Assembly (NCBI GenBank): GCA_028554795.2
Contig: CM068832.1
Coordinates: forward strand, 85,894,511-85,958,510
Direction of reading: 5' to 3'
Source: Sinohyriopsis cumingii
Taxonomy: Eukaryota; Mollusca; Bivalvia; Unionida; Unionidae
DNA: 64,000 nt
Positions 44,767-57,930 of the stretch are shown piece by piece. The number at the start of each line of letters is the position of its first letter. Position 1 is the first letter of the stretch. The position numbers were made by a program, and so were the translations under genes. The notes below the pieces were generated by a model. The model saw nothing but the letters and a program-made list of their open reading frames with translations, made no database searches and was not told where the DNA came from.

Positions 44767-46673
44767 AATGAAATATCTTCAAAACATTTCCCTGTCTTTC
44801 TTTCTAAGAAAGCCATTTTCTTTATTTGTCTCCGACTGTATAGCAGCATCGATGTTAGTAGTTTGATTTAGATTATCACGATAGCATATAATTAATTTAT
44901 GTATTACAACTTGTAAGGTTGGTAGGCTTATAGTTTTAAGAATATTTAATCAAATAATCATCTACAGTCAAAGTACAAAGCATTGAAATAACTGGGGATT
45001 CAATAGAAAGCTTATGAAAACGATCTCCCTGCTCCATCAATACTTGTTTCTTGCCTTAGGGTAGATGGATCATATACATATACATGGTTGTTTCAATGCA
45101 AATGAAAAGGTACGACATATACGCGATGCAGTACTTAAACAAACCTACATTGGACGTTAGAATCAATGTTCGTGCTAACAATATAAATAAACGTCGCCAG
45201 CCCCAATCACAACAAAAGAATGTCATCATTGAATACATGTTATCTATCAGTAACACAATCAGATAGCTAGACAGATATATAGACTCACGCCGTTTAGACA
45301 GATTATCTGCAGCGGAAAACGTACCCGAAATAATCCAAAGACATGCCTCGCCATTTAAGAAACGGGGCTTCGAGTGGCATGTCTTCCTGTAGAAATCATA
45401 TATTGCGATACTATTTATTGTACATTTTAAAAGGAAGTGAAAAGTGTACTATTGATCAGTTGAAATAAATATCTTAATGGTTTTACAGTGTACAATCATG
45501 AAACGACAACAAACAATAAGTCATAAAAAATTTCAGAAAGCTGGCAAGAAGCAGTATGTGTGCTTTGAAGACGTACGTGGCTTGTAACAAATTAAATGAT
45601 TTAATTTTCTTCAAATGAATTTTAAAAAACTCTTAATTAGCATTTTGTAATATTTCAATTGATATGACATAATTCAGTTATAATATGATTGTAGATTTTA
45701 AAAGTTTGCATACTGCAGCAAATGTAAAAAAAATGTTTTCTTTCAAAATATGAATGTAAGGAATGTCAAACAATGCTACATCAACGGACACATTGATATA
45801 ATGTCATCGTTTTGATGAACAAAAGTGTTCAGACCTATTTAATTTATTAAGGTTTTCTTGATATCTTCAAACACGTACACTTCACCCAAATACATGCTAC
45901 ATAAAGAGGCCTATTCTTAGTTTCCCCTATTGTTTTGTTAGTTCATCATTAAGTAAATTTGACACTGATGTTACTTTGGCAAACTATCTTTATGCCATGG
46001 AAATAATTATTGTCACACAGCTTTAACCAACCTGTTCCTCCCAGGCTTGAAAATTATGTGCTCATGAAATTGATAATGAAAACATTAGTCCCATTTAGCG
46101 GTAAGTGGTTACGTCCCAAGTGTTTAGTCGTCTAATTTGGTTAATGGTAGACTTGTTGTCTGGCTAAGGTTGTTTTAACTATGTTTTAAACTTGTCAAGT
46201 AAATGTTATGCTTCCTATTACTATTCCCGATGTTAACTAAGTTTGTGCGTTTGCATTCAACGTATCAGCTGTATTTAAAACCCTTTATTATTGTAGCTTA
46301 CAAATATGATTTAAACCCACATCACTCTATTTCTGATCAATAATTTATATCAGAGAACTTTGAACACGTCATTTGTCATAAGACAACATTATATGGTTGA
46401 AGTACAGAGACATGGAGATTAAAATAAGGTTGGCACTGGTGGAAAAATTATTAAAAGTCTTGAATGTCGTTGGGAAAAATATCTAAAGTTGGAAATCGAA
46501 TTGCCGATAACAGGTTCTGGGTATGCGACAAGAACTAAATATTTTAGATTTTACAATTTCATCTTTATTTCCTCATTTCGGAGAATAATAACATATATAA
46601 TTGGTACAGATACGAAAACGACAAAGACAAGACGTACAGTTTCATATCTAAATCACAAACTCGTACATAGCAT

Positions 46674-46675
<2 letters not shown>
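44767..46675. other. Intergenic DNA with an inverted repeat at 45,339-45,384
   Basis: No gene. AGACATGCC (45,339-45,347) and GGCATGTCT (45,376-45,384) form a 9-bp inverted repeat around a GC-richer centre. Confidence 0.4.

Positions 46676-46752
<77 letters not shown>
46676..46752. repeat. (TA)n microsatellite
   Basis: About 38 uninterrupted units. Confidence 0.97.
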
Positions 46753-46753
<1 letters not shown>

Positions 46754-46953
46754 CCACGTACATTCATTTATGTTTGATCAGGTAGTACAACCAACGGCCC
46801 GCGACCTGTCTTTATCCGCATATTTAAATCAATCGATTGTTTTCGCTTACATGGTCTACTCTATGCCTGTGTTAGACATCAAATGCTTGTAAGTCTTTTC
46901 TATCATTCTGTATATATGGAACATATTCATATATTCTATATACATGACAACCC

Positions 46954-46956
<3 letters not shown>

Positions 46957-46985
<29 letters not shown>
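46957..46985. repeat. (GA)n microsatellite
   Basis: About 14 uninterrupted GA units. Confidence 0.95.
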
Positions 46986-46989
<4 letters not shown>

Positions 46990-48965
46990 GTGACAACTAC
47001 ACATTCAAAGGGGGGAAATATACATGATTTTACATTTCCAGATGACGACTCTATGGAAATATCATATCGCATATTGTTAATTTTCCAAATCGTCTGCAAA
47101 TAATGACTACATAAGTTTAAGTACAACTGATGCATAATCTCATTATAAAATTCGTCCACCTGTATTTATTTGCAAAACAGATAATACAATGCCTGATATA
47201 GAAGCCCTCAGAATGAGGAAGTAAAATTACTTAAAAAGTGCCCTGACCTAGCAGTGTCATTTTAATCAATACTGCCTTTTTAAATGTGTCTTAATAAACA
47301 TCAGAATGAAGGTGATTTTTAAAATGATGTACATGTGTTATTAAGATATGACTTACCTGGTCAGTGACGCATGTACTTAACTTCGATGTCGAACTAAACA
47401 AACTTGAATCCAACTTGACAAACTTAAACTAATCGTATCACGTGGTGTCTGACATGCTTGACACACGTGATTCCAATGGCACAATATCGTTTGAAACACG
47501 ATCACGTTAATCATAGGATAAATATAGGAATTAGTTTGCCTGTCTTGTGTTCGCCACATAATGACATCACATTCCGTTTATAGAAATATGACATGAAAAG
47601 CAATCCTATTTAAAACTTACTTGAATATTGGCTATTTGTAACATATTCCCAATACAAGATACGTAAATATCGCTGATTAAGAACAGAATTCAATTTGATA
47701 TCAACATTGTGCCTTTTGTTTCTCTACAAAGAAGTACATTAAATAAATTAAAATAATAAAGCTACATATAATGACTTTTGTTGGTTGTTTTCGTATAGGA
47801 AACAGAAACTCTTTTAAGTATATTGGGTCATGATTGATGAAAAACGGGATAATCTATAAAATACTCCAGCAGTACCGGTTTGGACTATACTAATCTATAA
47901 AGATTCATTTATATGATGTCGAATCAGTGCGATTATATGAAATTTGTTTTAATACAAAGATTTTGCCGCCATCTGGTTTAAAAACATCAATTAATTCTAA
48001 ATATTTAAACAAATACAGTTTTAATAATTCCAACCAACTTACAGTGTATTAGCAATTTAATAAGATTTTGGATATATAGCTAGATTAAGCACGATTGTTA
48101 TATAGTTTGCCGAGTTTCTTCCAATAAGTGACTTAGCACACTCAGATAATGCAAGTGGCTAACATATTATCCCATTGAGCACTGTCTAAATACGTTGAGA
48201 AAATAAACATTGATTGTTAAGTGAACTTTTAAATGGTGGTACATATAATGTTATGCAGCTAGAAATTTCATGTCAACGACAGTAAAAAATTATGCAAGCA
48301 AGTGAAATGCAAAAATATCAACACATCCGAGTTATTTGTATTTCTAATCTATGATTTATTTATGTATTATGTTTGGTTTTACTTTTTGTTTCATTGTATC
48401 CTAGTGTAATTGAACTTTGTTGCAATGTACTATCTCATAATCTTAATCATATATGAGCACATCGACCAAGTGGCTTTAAAAAAATTCCGATTGATTTAAC
48501 TGAGTGCCCGCTGAGTGCCCGCTGTTTAAGTTTGGTCCTTCCCTTGCGCATCCAGAATGACAAATTTTGTGGCGACACGTGTCTCCTATTACCACTTGAC
48601 CTATATATGTCAACAGCCTATTACATCGAATGGTTTTGGTTTCGTTGCATGTTTGAGTCATTATTGTGAATCAGACAAACTATGGAAACTCGAGTGTAAG
48701 ATCATATGAAAAACGGAGGCTGGCTATTGAGATAACGAAACAGGATGTCTCCTCATAGGGCATGAAACTTGCGCACACATTCCTATTCTACATTTCGGTC
48801 CTTGTCAAAATGATTCTGAAGTATCAAAAGTGATTTTACGTCTCCATTAAAAAACACATATTACAATAATTGCCAACAAATACATAAACTTGAACCCATT
48901 CGGATAAACATTATGACACGTAGCATTCACTCAACATTCAATCGTTCCGTCTTACCATGTGCTCT

Positions 48966-48995
48966 CCCCGCCCGCCCCCCCCCCCCAACCCCCCG
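48966..48995. repeat. C-rich tract, CCCCG.CCCG.(C)14.AA.CCCCCC
   Basis: About 30 bases almost purely C in an AT-rich region. The minus strand has four or more G runs and could form a G-quadruplex. Confidence 0.85.
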
Positions 48996-49217
48996 CGTAC
49001 ATTACATGGTAGATCTCAGTGGTATTATTAGATCTATTATGTCTCTTTATGCTTGAATTTAGTTACAACTTCTATTCCCCTCAACACTGGGTCATTTTAG
49101 GATAAAAGCCACATACTATGTACAACATGTGGATTAATAATCAAAGTATGTGAAGATTTTTTCTCGACGTTTAGGACCACGCTAATGGCAAAAGTGTGCA
49201 CCTCGTATCATACTTTA

Positions 49218-49283
49218 AAAACAAAACAAAACAAACGAACAAACAAACAACAAAACAAACAAACGAACAAACAAAGAAACAAA
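49218..49283. repeat. Imperfect (AAAC)n tract
   Basis: Degenerate repeats of AAAC/CAAA with occasional GAAC units. Confidence 0.85.
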
Positions 49284-50196
49284 AATCGACATTTAGTGTT
49301 TGTACCACCACGTAGCTGGGAGTTGTCTGTATTATCCATTGATGCCAAAAAATAATGATCTCCGACGTACTAATTATTTATAGTCGATACCTACTAAATA
49401 CATTTTGATAATCGTTATTATACGAGCCAGAACAAGATAAGGGCAACCTAACAAACACACTAGCCATAACTACCAAACACAGTTGCAAATCCATTTGTTT
49501 TTCAAACAACAAAACGTCTCGATTGACCCTGTATCGGCACTGTATTATGTTCTTCCTCAAAAGCAAACCAAACAACATTTTTGTCTTTTAATTAGAAAAT
49601 ATTGCTCTACTATATGTTGTCAAAATTAGTGTGCCAAAACAAATTTCGTAACGTATATGGATGCGGACACAGGATAAACAACATCGTAGACATAAAGAAA
49701 ACAACAGAAGCAGAAGTGTTGCTGGATGCTAGCACTCCAACAACGTTTTCAAATTTGAGACTTCTAGCTGAACAGAGTGTGACGAGACCCGTAACTGATA
49801 CAACTGAAGCAATTTGACTTTGACATACGCAGCAGCGTTAATATGGGCTCACAAGTATTTTATATATTGCTTAAAATTGGCCACTAGTGCACAACACCGT
49901 GACTGCTAGACAAGTCGGACCATATCAAAGTCGGTCAACTAACGTTCTCGGCCCACGACGAACTCGGACTAACAAAACTGGACCATTACGTACTACATAC
50001 ACGGTTCATAAATAACTCAAAATAACTGTATGAGTGGAAATAAATAACACATCCGATTGAGAGGGAGAGAGATAAAGAAAGTGAGAGAGGGAACTAACGA
50101 AAACAACGATGTTTGAACAAAGATATTTTGGCATCGGTATCACAATTAAATAAACAGATCTTTCCAACATTGTACCTGAAGTAGTCTTACGTACAT

Positions 50197-50390
50197 ATGG
50201 CAGATGTTACCATCGCCAAACTACGTAATTTCTCACTTACAATACATCAGGATGATACAATGAGCATGGTGTGTAAGTTGTGTAGACATAACGATATTCT
50301 ACCTAAATTAATAATTCACGCACCATACGCATATTCAGTAAGACACAGCCATATTTCTTCAGCTATCGGTAAGTACGAATCACTGAGTGT
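50197..50390 (+). other. Possible first exon, unassigned
   Basis: ATG at 50,197 opens MADVTIAKLRNFSLTIHQDD, then MVCKLCRHNDILPKL with a CxxC pair. The frame reaches ATCG|GTAAGTAC, a consensus donor near 50,370. No downstream exon was found, so this is only a candidate. Confidence 0.2.
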
Positions 50391-51339
50391 TAGTATATCA
50401 ATATAGTTGTTGTGACATTAACAGGACTCGAATTCCGATGAATCCTAATCATAATAAAGCGTCATCTCGCACTTGCGACTTAATATCTGTTATTTTACTA
50501 GGTTGTGCTCACTTTGACTAACTATTATATAGTACTATTAAGGGTGGGCTGTAGTCATTTTTGTTGTCCTTCGACAGATGAAACATTGGTGGGCAGATCG
50601 AACCCTTCCCATGAAGCATGCCATATTGTTCTGCACATGTTTCAACAAATAATTGATAAAATAAACACATATAATCTGCTGAATCTTAAATGTTTGATAA
50701 ACGTTTATCTGCATCACATGGTGCGTTTGTCCGTTTCATTTATGCATTTTTCAGTATTGAGTTGAATCGTATAACCTACCTTGAGTTAGCTCCCATTGTT
50801 TGCTAAAGTTACTTGTTTCGTGGCATATAATGACACGGAAGTTATATTTTTTTAAACTGTCCGCCAGTGATTATTGTGAGCGTTCTCGCATGATGAACAA
50901 TCTGCCTATAACTCACTCTACAGGCGCCATACATATATATTATGCATTATTGTAAAATACTTTACACAATTCTAAACAATGTTACAGATTTAGTTATCAG
51001 CTGTGAGGTAAATATTTAAGAGTGCAAACTCTAAAACAGTAAAATGAACGAAAGCAACAAAAACTATATTTTCCTTAAACAAAGTCGTGATTGTAAATAA
51101 ATATTCAGTATTCACTGAAGACACGAAGAACATGCATACGACACAAGACAAGCATTTTGCTGGCGTCATTAAAATACATTTGTTGTTATCATTGGGAAGC
51201 ACCCAGAACATATTACATTTAAGTTAGCCCACGCTTGAAGCTGGAGCTGTTAGTTCTACTGGTCAGAGGCTAGAAGAATAAATGTATGTTTCCCGTCAAC
51301 CGTCTATCCATTAGCACATTATTGTTATAGGTACTCCGC

Positions 51340-52560
51340 CTAACCTTCTTGGAGGATTACCATGATACTCTGCACTCACATTTTTTCCATGGTCTAAGTG
51401 GTTAGAAAAGAAAAGGTGCAGTTTAGGCATCCAATATGCCTACGGTCGCCATCTTTCTACTCGTTTTATCACAACTCCTTCTGAAAGGCTGATCATATCA
51501 ACATGGGGTTTTCACTAAAGACTTGTTATGGTGCCTATTTGGTACATAAAAAAATGAGTTTATCTGATGTCTATTATAGCCTTGACAGCAGCCATCTTGA
51601 AAAGATCTTACAGCTACTTCTCCTGAACAGAAGTAATACTGAGATTTGATTTTTGCTAGAAAACATCTATGATGTCTAGTTGGTTACATGAAAACGGTAC
51701 TGATCTGATGATCAATGTATCTCCCAGGGTGGTCATCTTTAGAGAATTTGTTTATATCTACTACTCCTAAATAGATGGTTATATCACATAGGTTTGTCAT
51801 GAAAAGACTTCTTATGATGTCTAGTTGGTCTTAAATGAAAATTATCATAGTAGCCATTTTTTAAAAAAATTGGTCTTTGCTTCACCCGAATGAAATGTAA
51901 TAGTGCCATAGGGTTTTACCAGAAATTAGTTTATGGTGTCTAGTTGGTCCTGAATGAAAATTGTGCTGATATAATGTCAACTATGGTGATTTTGTAACTT
52001 TTCTTGCTTCTACTCTTCTTGAATGAGTTCAATGTGATGTCCATCATGGCTGTAGTGTAGACCATCTTGAAGATCGTGTAACCTTCGTGAATGGATGGTC
52101 CTTCAACATATGAATTCTACAGGAAGAATAATTAGACATCCAGTTGGTTCTAACTGACAGTGACACAGGTCCGATGTCGAATATGGTAGATATTGTCCAG
52201 CTTGGAAATGTGTTTTGCTAATCATCCGAACTGAAAACTAATATTGTCATGAGGTTCATAGCAGATGATTTCTTATGATGTCTAATTTGTCTTTAATGAA
52301 AGGCTACTGATCTAATGTATATAATGGCTTCAACAATGGCCTGTTTCAAAATCGTTTTATTCCTGATCCTTCTAAATGAAGAGTAGTCATCAGAAGACAT
52401 TTGACACTGTCTATGTGGTCCACAATGAAAATGGTGGCAAACTGATGTCACGTATGGACAATACATTAGCCAATTTAAATAAAGTATCACTTCTCCCTCG
52501 ATTTGATGGTCACTCACACATGGGTTTTACTAAACTGTTTATGATGTCTCGTTGTTACTA
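51340..52560 (+). repeat. Degenerate satellite, ~140-bp monomer, 8-9 copies
   Basis: The phrase 'CTTATGATGTCTAGTTGGTC..AAATGAAAAT...CTGATCTGATGTC' recurs with its GATGTCTAG core near 51,530, 51,671, 51,816, 51,935, 52,135, 52,277, 52,405 and 52,543. Intervals are mostly 119-145 bp. Copies are 60-80% alike by eye. Sub-motifs 'GGTTTTCACTAAAGACTT' and 'TGCTTCTACTCTTCTTGAATGA' recur at fixed offsets. A related copy group lies at 56,180-56,480. Confidence 0.8.
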
Positions 52561-55261
52561 ATGCTGACATTCTGACATTCATTGTAAAATATAACATTTA
52601 TAAAGATGTTTTAGAAATTACAAATTTGGCATATTGTGAATGTAGATCGTGTGCTTTTTCGAGGCAGTAAGTGTTCCTTTTAATTGAGAATTAAGTTTTT
52701 AATAAAGGGATATACAATACTATTGTTAAGTGAATCTATAATACATTTTTTGTTACTGGGATGTTATACATAGCAGTATCTGTTTTGGTGGCAGTTGCAT
52801 CTTAGAGGCTTCGCTACGTTACATGATTGTAAGGTCTAGTAAACTTATAATATGGCATTGTGTCCATTATGCAAGTTTTAAGTCAACATGAATGTATTTC
52901 ACCTCTCCAGAAGTCCTGTGTTTAATCGAATTTAGATTAATCTTAGAATAGCCAATAACAGTATAACTCTCTCAGAAAATGTAGATATGAGCAAGATCTG
53001 TGCATATAAATAAGATGATCTAGCATTTGATTGGTAATTTCGTGCATCAATTTGTCAATGTGTGAACAATTGCTTGTAACCTATGTGGAGACCATATTTG
53101 GGTTCAATTCAGTAAAACTTGGAATCTTGGTTTTCATGCAATTGTACAGCCAATAACCTAACAATTGTACCACTCTTGCGGCTACATTTCAGCTCTGACT
53201 TTGATAAGCTTGTTATGTATATTTAATTTGTATTATTTGTTGGCTCTGTTTAATGATTTTGTGTTATGGGTAATTGTGTTTTGCACATGACATTGCTCAA
53301 AATCAAGTTCAAGTTGTACATGTGACCAGGAAGATCTTTCATGCAAACAACATAATACATTGTTAAATAGCCCCAATGATTGTGGATTAAATATTCAGAT
53401 CATTATTAATGGTGAGCATATTTAGTCTTGATTCTGATCTTATAGACTTCTAGAATAGAAAATTCAACTACGTTGACAGACTTTTCCTGAAAATAGTAAT
53501 TGCGACTTAGGTCAAATAGAGAGTTATTAAGTATTGTTTAGTAGAAAAATACTCAGTATTGCCTTAATATTTTACAGTATAATTATGCTTATTGTTGTGT
53601 TCAGTTTTGTATTTGATTATAATTATTTGTTCAAATAATTATTCTCTGGGAGTAGAAGGTGCTCAATATTATTATTGTACAGAAAATTAATTTTGAGTTA
53701 TAGTGAATTCAGACAAAGACTGCTTGTATTTCATTATTAGCATATCATCAGACGTATAGCTTATGTACATCAGTAAATTCGAGACTGCAGGCACATCAAA
53801 ACTTTCAGCAAAGATCTAATTTTTAAAGTAACCGTATTTTAATTTAATTGTTATGGATCAAGAGATGTGATAACACTTTTGAACTAACTGAAATTTAGTT
53901 AACAATATTGTAAGTAGCTTTAAATTTTGACTTCGTTTTATAGGAAATAAATTATTTGCTAAATGTTACAAAATTTGTTGGTTTTTGCTCCTTCATGTTA
54001 CCTAGATTAAAACTATGTCGTCATAACAATATGCTTTACTTATTAAGATCTTAGTCGTGGGGAGAGCCAGATGCATAACAATTATTATAGAGGAGCATAC
54101 ACTGACAGGCATTATATTTGTTACATGGTAATAATAGTAGGAGAAAATGGGGTGACACATGTCTTTGGCATATATTTCAACTAACTGCAAGGAAACTAAA
54201 CTGACTCTTGGAAACATAGCTGTTATTTTGTTTACTTCTGTTTGACAATGATTTGCCCCTGGTTAAGTTCAAATTCAGCAAAGAGTTGGATCAACATATA
54301 TTGAAGAGGTAATCTTTCTGATTGGCTGGATTTATTTTGTAACCAATTTTCATCACAAATGAAACACATCCATATATCTTCAGGATCTTGAATTGGTTTG
54401 ATAATGAATGAGATGAATACATTTTACAACATAAGTGTACAGTAATTACATATCAAGTTAAACAGTTATCATTTAATAAGCATATGAAATCTTGAGCAAC
54501 AAAACAGTCCCTTGGGAAGAAAGTGAACCAAGACAAACAAGCACCATACAATATTAGCAATGGATATTTTGGAACATACTCAAAAATAAAAGTGACATTC
54601 ACTCTAGGGTTGGATAATATCAAATAGTATCTTGGTCTGCAAGAATAACACACCATCGCATACCCCACGAAACATTCACATGCGTTTGTATTAAATATAC
54701 CGTTTCATGATAGGATCAAGAGGTTGTTAAAATTAGTGTTCGATTCCTCTTGTAATTATATAATCTGCAAGATTTTTTTAAAAACACAGCCGAAGTAGAC
54801 AAAGGTATTTTTCTTATACATTTAATTAAATTATTTCCTTATGTATGTTACTGTGAGTATCAGGAATCTAAATTAGTAACCTTAGGACAAAAATGTCTTA
54901 GCAAATCTCCAATTATTGAAACCGTGTTGTTTTGACTCTCTAACTAATAATATTTGTGCAGATTAAATAAATAAATAGATGTCATGTTCTTACAGACAAA
55001 ATTTGATCAGAAAGCTTAAGCTTTTTAAGATGGCAGCGTGTTCGTTGCCATAACAGAACATTGTCCATTTAAAACAACTCCATAGTGAAATTTAGTAACA
55101 AAATAACAACTAAACACCTCAACCATTTATTCCAAAGTAGCAATATAAACCATTCAAGATGGATGCCATTCTAATTATTCGAGGATTACTATTTACATTT
55201 ATATTCAGCAACCAGTATTTAAATGTTAGACCTTTTTAAAACATAGATCACATCGATTTAG
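52561..55261. other. Intergenic DNA, no supported gene
   Basis: AT-rich, with short frames only (54,002-54,217 and 54,453-54,668 on the minus strand), which lack splice context and recognisable motifs. Confidence 0.45.
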
Positions 55262-55280
55262 GATTTGTGAACTATTTACA

Positions 55281-55371
55281 GGGAATAATTACCTCCGAAA
55301 GTGAAGAGTTGGTTAACCTGCAAGAACTATTTATTTCTGAAATTGGCGAGTTAGACAACGGGAATGCTACA
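55281..55371 (+). other. Possible internal exon, unassigned
   Basis: Acceptor-like TTTACAG, then a frame reading IITSESEELVNLQELFISEI and GELDNGNAT, ending at ACA|GTGAGT, a good donor. An alternative acceptor (CATCGATTTAG, exon start 55,262) would add VNYLQG. Acidic, helical, protein-like. No other exon found. Confidence 0.28.
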
Positions 55372-55593
55372 GTGAGTATTCGCAATTTTATGTTTTACAA
55401 ACTTACATGTTACCATTTGTTTGCAAAGAAAGTTCTTTCATTAATTATTTCAAATGTTTGTGTATTTCCACTGTCTGTGCTTTCCCTCGAGATGAATCCG
55501 TTAAAATAACTCTGCTAGTAATAAGAAGAAAAACAAAGCGAAACAAAAGAAACCCATCACCTAGCACATTTATATTTTCGACTGCCATTTATG

Positions 55594-55595
55594 TA

Positions 55596-55637
<42 letters not shown>

Positions 55638-55655
55638 TATAATAATAATAATAAT
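55594..55655. repeat. (AAT)n microsatellite
   Basis: About 20 units with one AATTAT interruption. Confidence 0.95.
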
Positions 55656-55870
55656 CGCTATCACCATTGAAGCCATGGAGCCCGCACATAATGGTCGGGG
55701 CTGGTGAGGGCATTTGCCTCCCTCCAACCGGATTCCACCACTTACCATGTTTTGGCCGATATTCGCAAATCGTAACCCTGATTGTAGATGATATGCATGA
55801 TGATAATCTTAGTGATGGCCACTTAGGGTATGTGTCTGCGGGTGGTAAATGAAGGGGTAAAACACTCTTT
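55656..55870 (-). mobile_element. Possible SINE-like repeat with ATT tail
   Basis: About 200 bp much richer in G+C than its flanks. On the minus strand it runs from about 55,870 and ends in the (ATT)n tract, which would be a retroposon-like tail. No clear pol III boxes or target-site duplication were found, so the class is uncertain. Confidence 0.4.
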
Positions 55871-56179
55871 TGTTGTCTTTTCTTTCGTTCTTTTTTCACT
55901 GATATGTACTGTGACTAACACAATAATACGTGTTGCTGATTTGGTTTGAAATCTAAGAGGCAAATGAAAGAACAGAATCTAATCATGTTCTACTTTGTAT
56001 CGAACAGATCGGATACAATCCGGAGGAACTTTATTCTAATTGAAAAGGTGTCAAACTCATTTGTTTTTTCTTTTAAAATCTAACATCCTTTATGGTTCGG
56101 AAAAACCTTGAAAAAAATAACAACGGACTATAGCTTTCGTAATGCGCACGTCAATTAAAACAACATCTCTGCATAAAAC

Positions 56180-56480
56180 TTAATATTCCCATGTGGTTTT
56201 CACCAGAAGACTTCTTGTGATGTCGAAATGCTCCCAAATCAAAATGGTGCCGATCTGACCTCTGATATAGAAACTGCGGTAAACATCTGAAAAATCTTGT
56301 TCTTGCTAATCCTATTTTAACCACAACACGCGTTATGATCTATAGCAGGATTGAAATGGAAAACTTGTTGATCTGATACCCAATACTGACACAACATTGT
56401 ATAGCTTATAAATCTTGCTTTTACTACTTCTCTTTAATGGGTGATCATATCAATGTAAGATTTTACTTATCAATATCCTA
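56180..56480 (+). repeat. Outlying copies of the ~140-bp satellite
   Basis: TTTTCACCAGAAGACTTCTT, GTGATGTCGAAATGCTCC and AAAATGGTGCCGATCTGA match the monomer at 51,340-52,560. Two degenerate copies. Confidence 0.7.
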
Positions 56481-57039
56481 TGAAAGAAAAGACCACTCGG
56501 AGCAAACGAGACTCATTAAAAGGTAAAGACTAGCTGAATTCAGAAAGAAATGAAAAGCTTTCACATGATGCACGTACGAGAAGGCTATGAACTCCTAATA
56601 TAGGATTAAGTACAAGAATTAGCTCAGGAAGGGCGCAAAAAAGGAGAAATAGTCCAAATAGCCGCGCAGGAAAGTGTAGGACAGAAGAAGAGAGAACAGA
56701 AGAGAAAACGAATAAAGATCAGTACAAGGAACAACATTCTGAAAGATACTCTCTTACATTAACGCCCGTTTGATGAAATGAAGAAAGCCATTTGTTAACT
56801 GTCCACTAAAAGTAGAAATTAATGTGTGTAGTATAATTCGAGGATTTATATCCAGAATTACATGACTATTGTTCTCTATTATTGATATTACTTCACTTAT
56901 TATATATATATATATTGAGTAGTTCATGTATTTAGGCTGCTAAATGGAGATCATGGGTCATACAAAATTTATTAGTCCTGATACTATATCACGGATGTGG
57001 CGCAAGCTGTAAATCAACAAACACGAGTCATTCCGAATA

Positions 57040-57930
57040 AACAACATTTTACACAGAAAAGATAATTGTTCGACACAGAATGTCACATGCATGTGATGTC
57101 ACTCGGTTTGATGCAGTACACGTTAGAGTACAGTTGACGATCCATGATTACGTAACCCAAAGTTTCGCTTTCAAAACTAAACAATGCATTATTGTGATAT
57201 TCATGTGAAAAAAGACCCCTTGATGCAGAAATTCCGATACTTGCTGTAATGTATCTGTGACCGGATATTTGCAGAATTTGATTTTGAACAGAGACTACGG
57301 ACGATGTAAACAGATTTGGGTTTTAGTCGGTATTGTATTTCATATTTATCACGTAGATATGCTTTGGTTGGGTTCTCATCTATCAGCTGCGAGACCGGTT
57401 ATTGTCCACATTCTTCTGTGAACAAAGGCGAGGTTATTAAGTGAACATTTAAACCTTGATTGTATATAGGATGGATTCCATGCTACCGGTGTACTGGCCT
57501 CCACCTCCACTCCACCGCCACACACTATCTTAACGGAGTAATAGCTTTATATTTATTTATTCTTGTCCTTGGTTTAGGGTTTAGCCATTTTTCAGGTTAT
57601 GAGATGTTACACATGACATGCCAAGCTCCTGTGGGCGTAAATTGGTCATAATCTGACAGACGAGATCATTTTTCCGTAATTCTTTTTGTGCCTGGAATCT
57701 AAAAATGGTCGTCAAAATGTTCTTTGAAATCAAATAATTCCAGAAGGCGTGATTAAACACGTTTTCTCACTACCTCAGCCAATTACTAAAGGGAATACTG
57801 CAAAAAGATGTCATGGTCTTATTTGGACCAATCAGAATGATATAAAGTGATATGTTAATATGTTCTAATAACATAAATATCAAACTGCACACAATATAGG
57901 CAAAGGTTATTCAATATGTGAATAATGGCT
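57040..57930 (+). repeat. Dispersed repeat, second copy
   Basis: Homologous to 25,080-25,920 in the kinase gene's intron 7, same orientation. No intact coding frame in either copy; the 57,460-57,651 frame is not shared. Confidence 0.8.

Larger units (their letters stand above)
46986..51339. other. Intergenic DNA with simple-sequence tracts
   Basis: Contains a C-rich tract (48,966-48,995) and an AAAC-type tract (49,218-49,283). Open frames at 49,602-49,817 and 50,197-50,406 are the only ones with protein-like composition; see the separate entry for the second. No RNA genes seen. Confidence 0.4.

Noticed and set aside
49602-49817. 71-codon plus-strand frame (ends SVTRPVTDTTEAI)
   Set aside because: Composition is plausible, but there are no splice signals, no promoter and no recognisable family.
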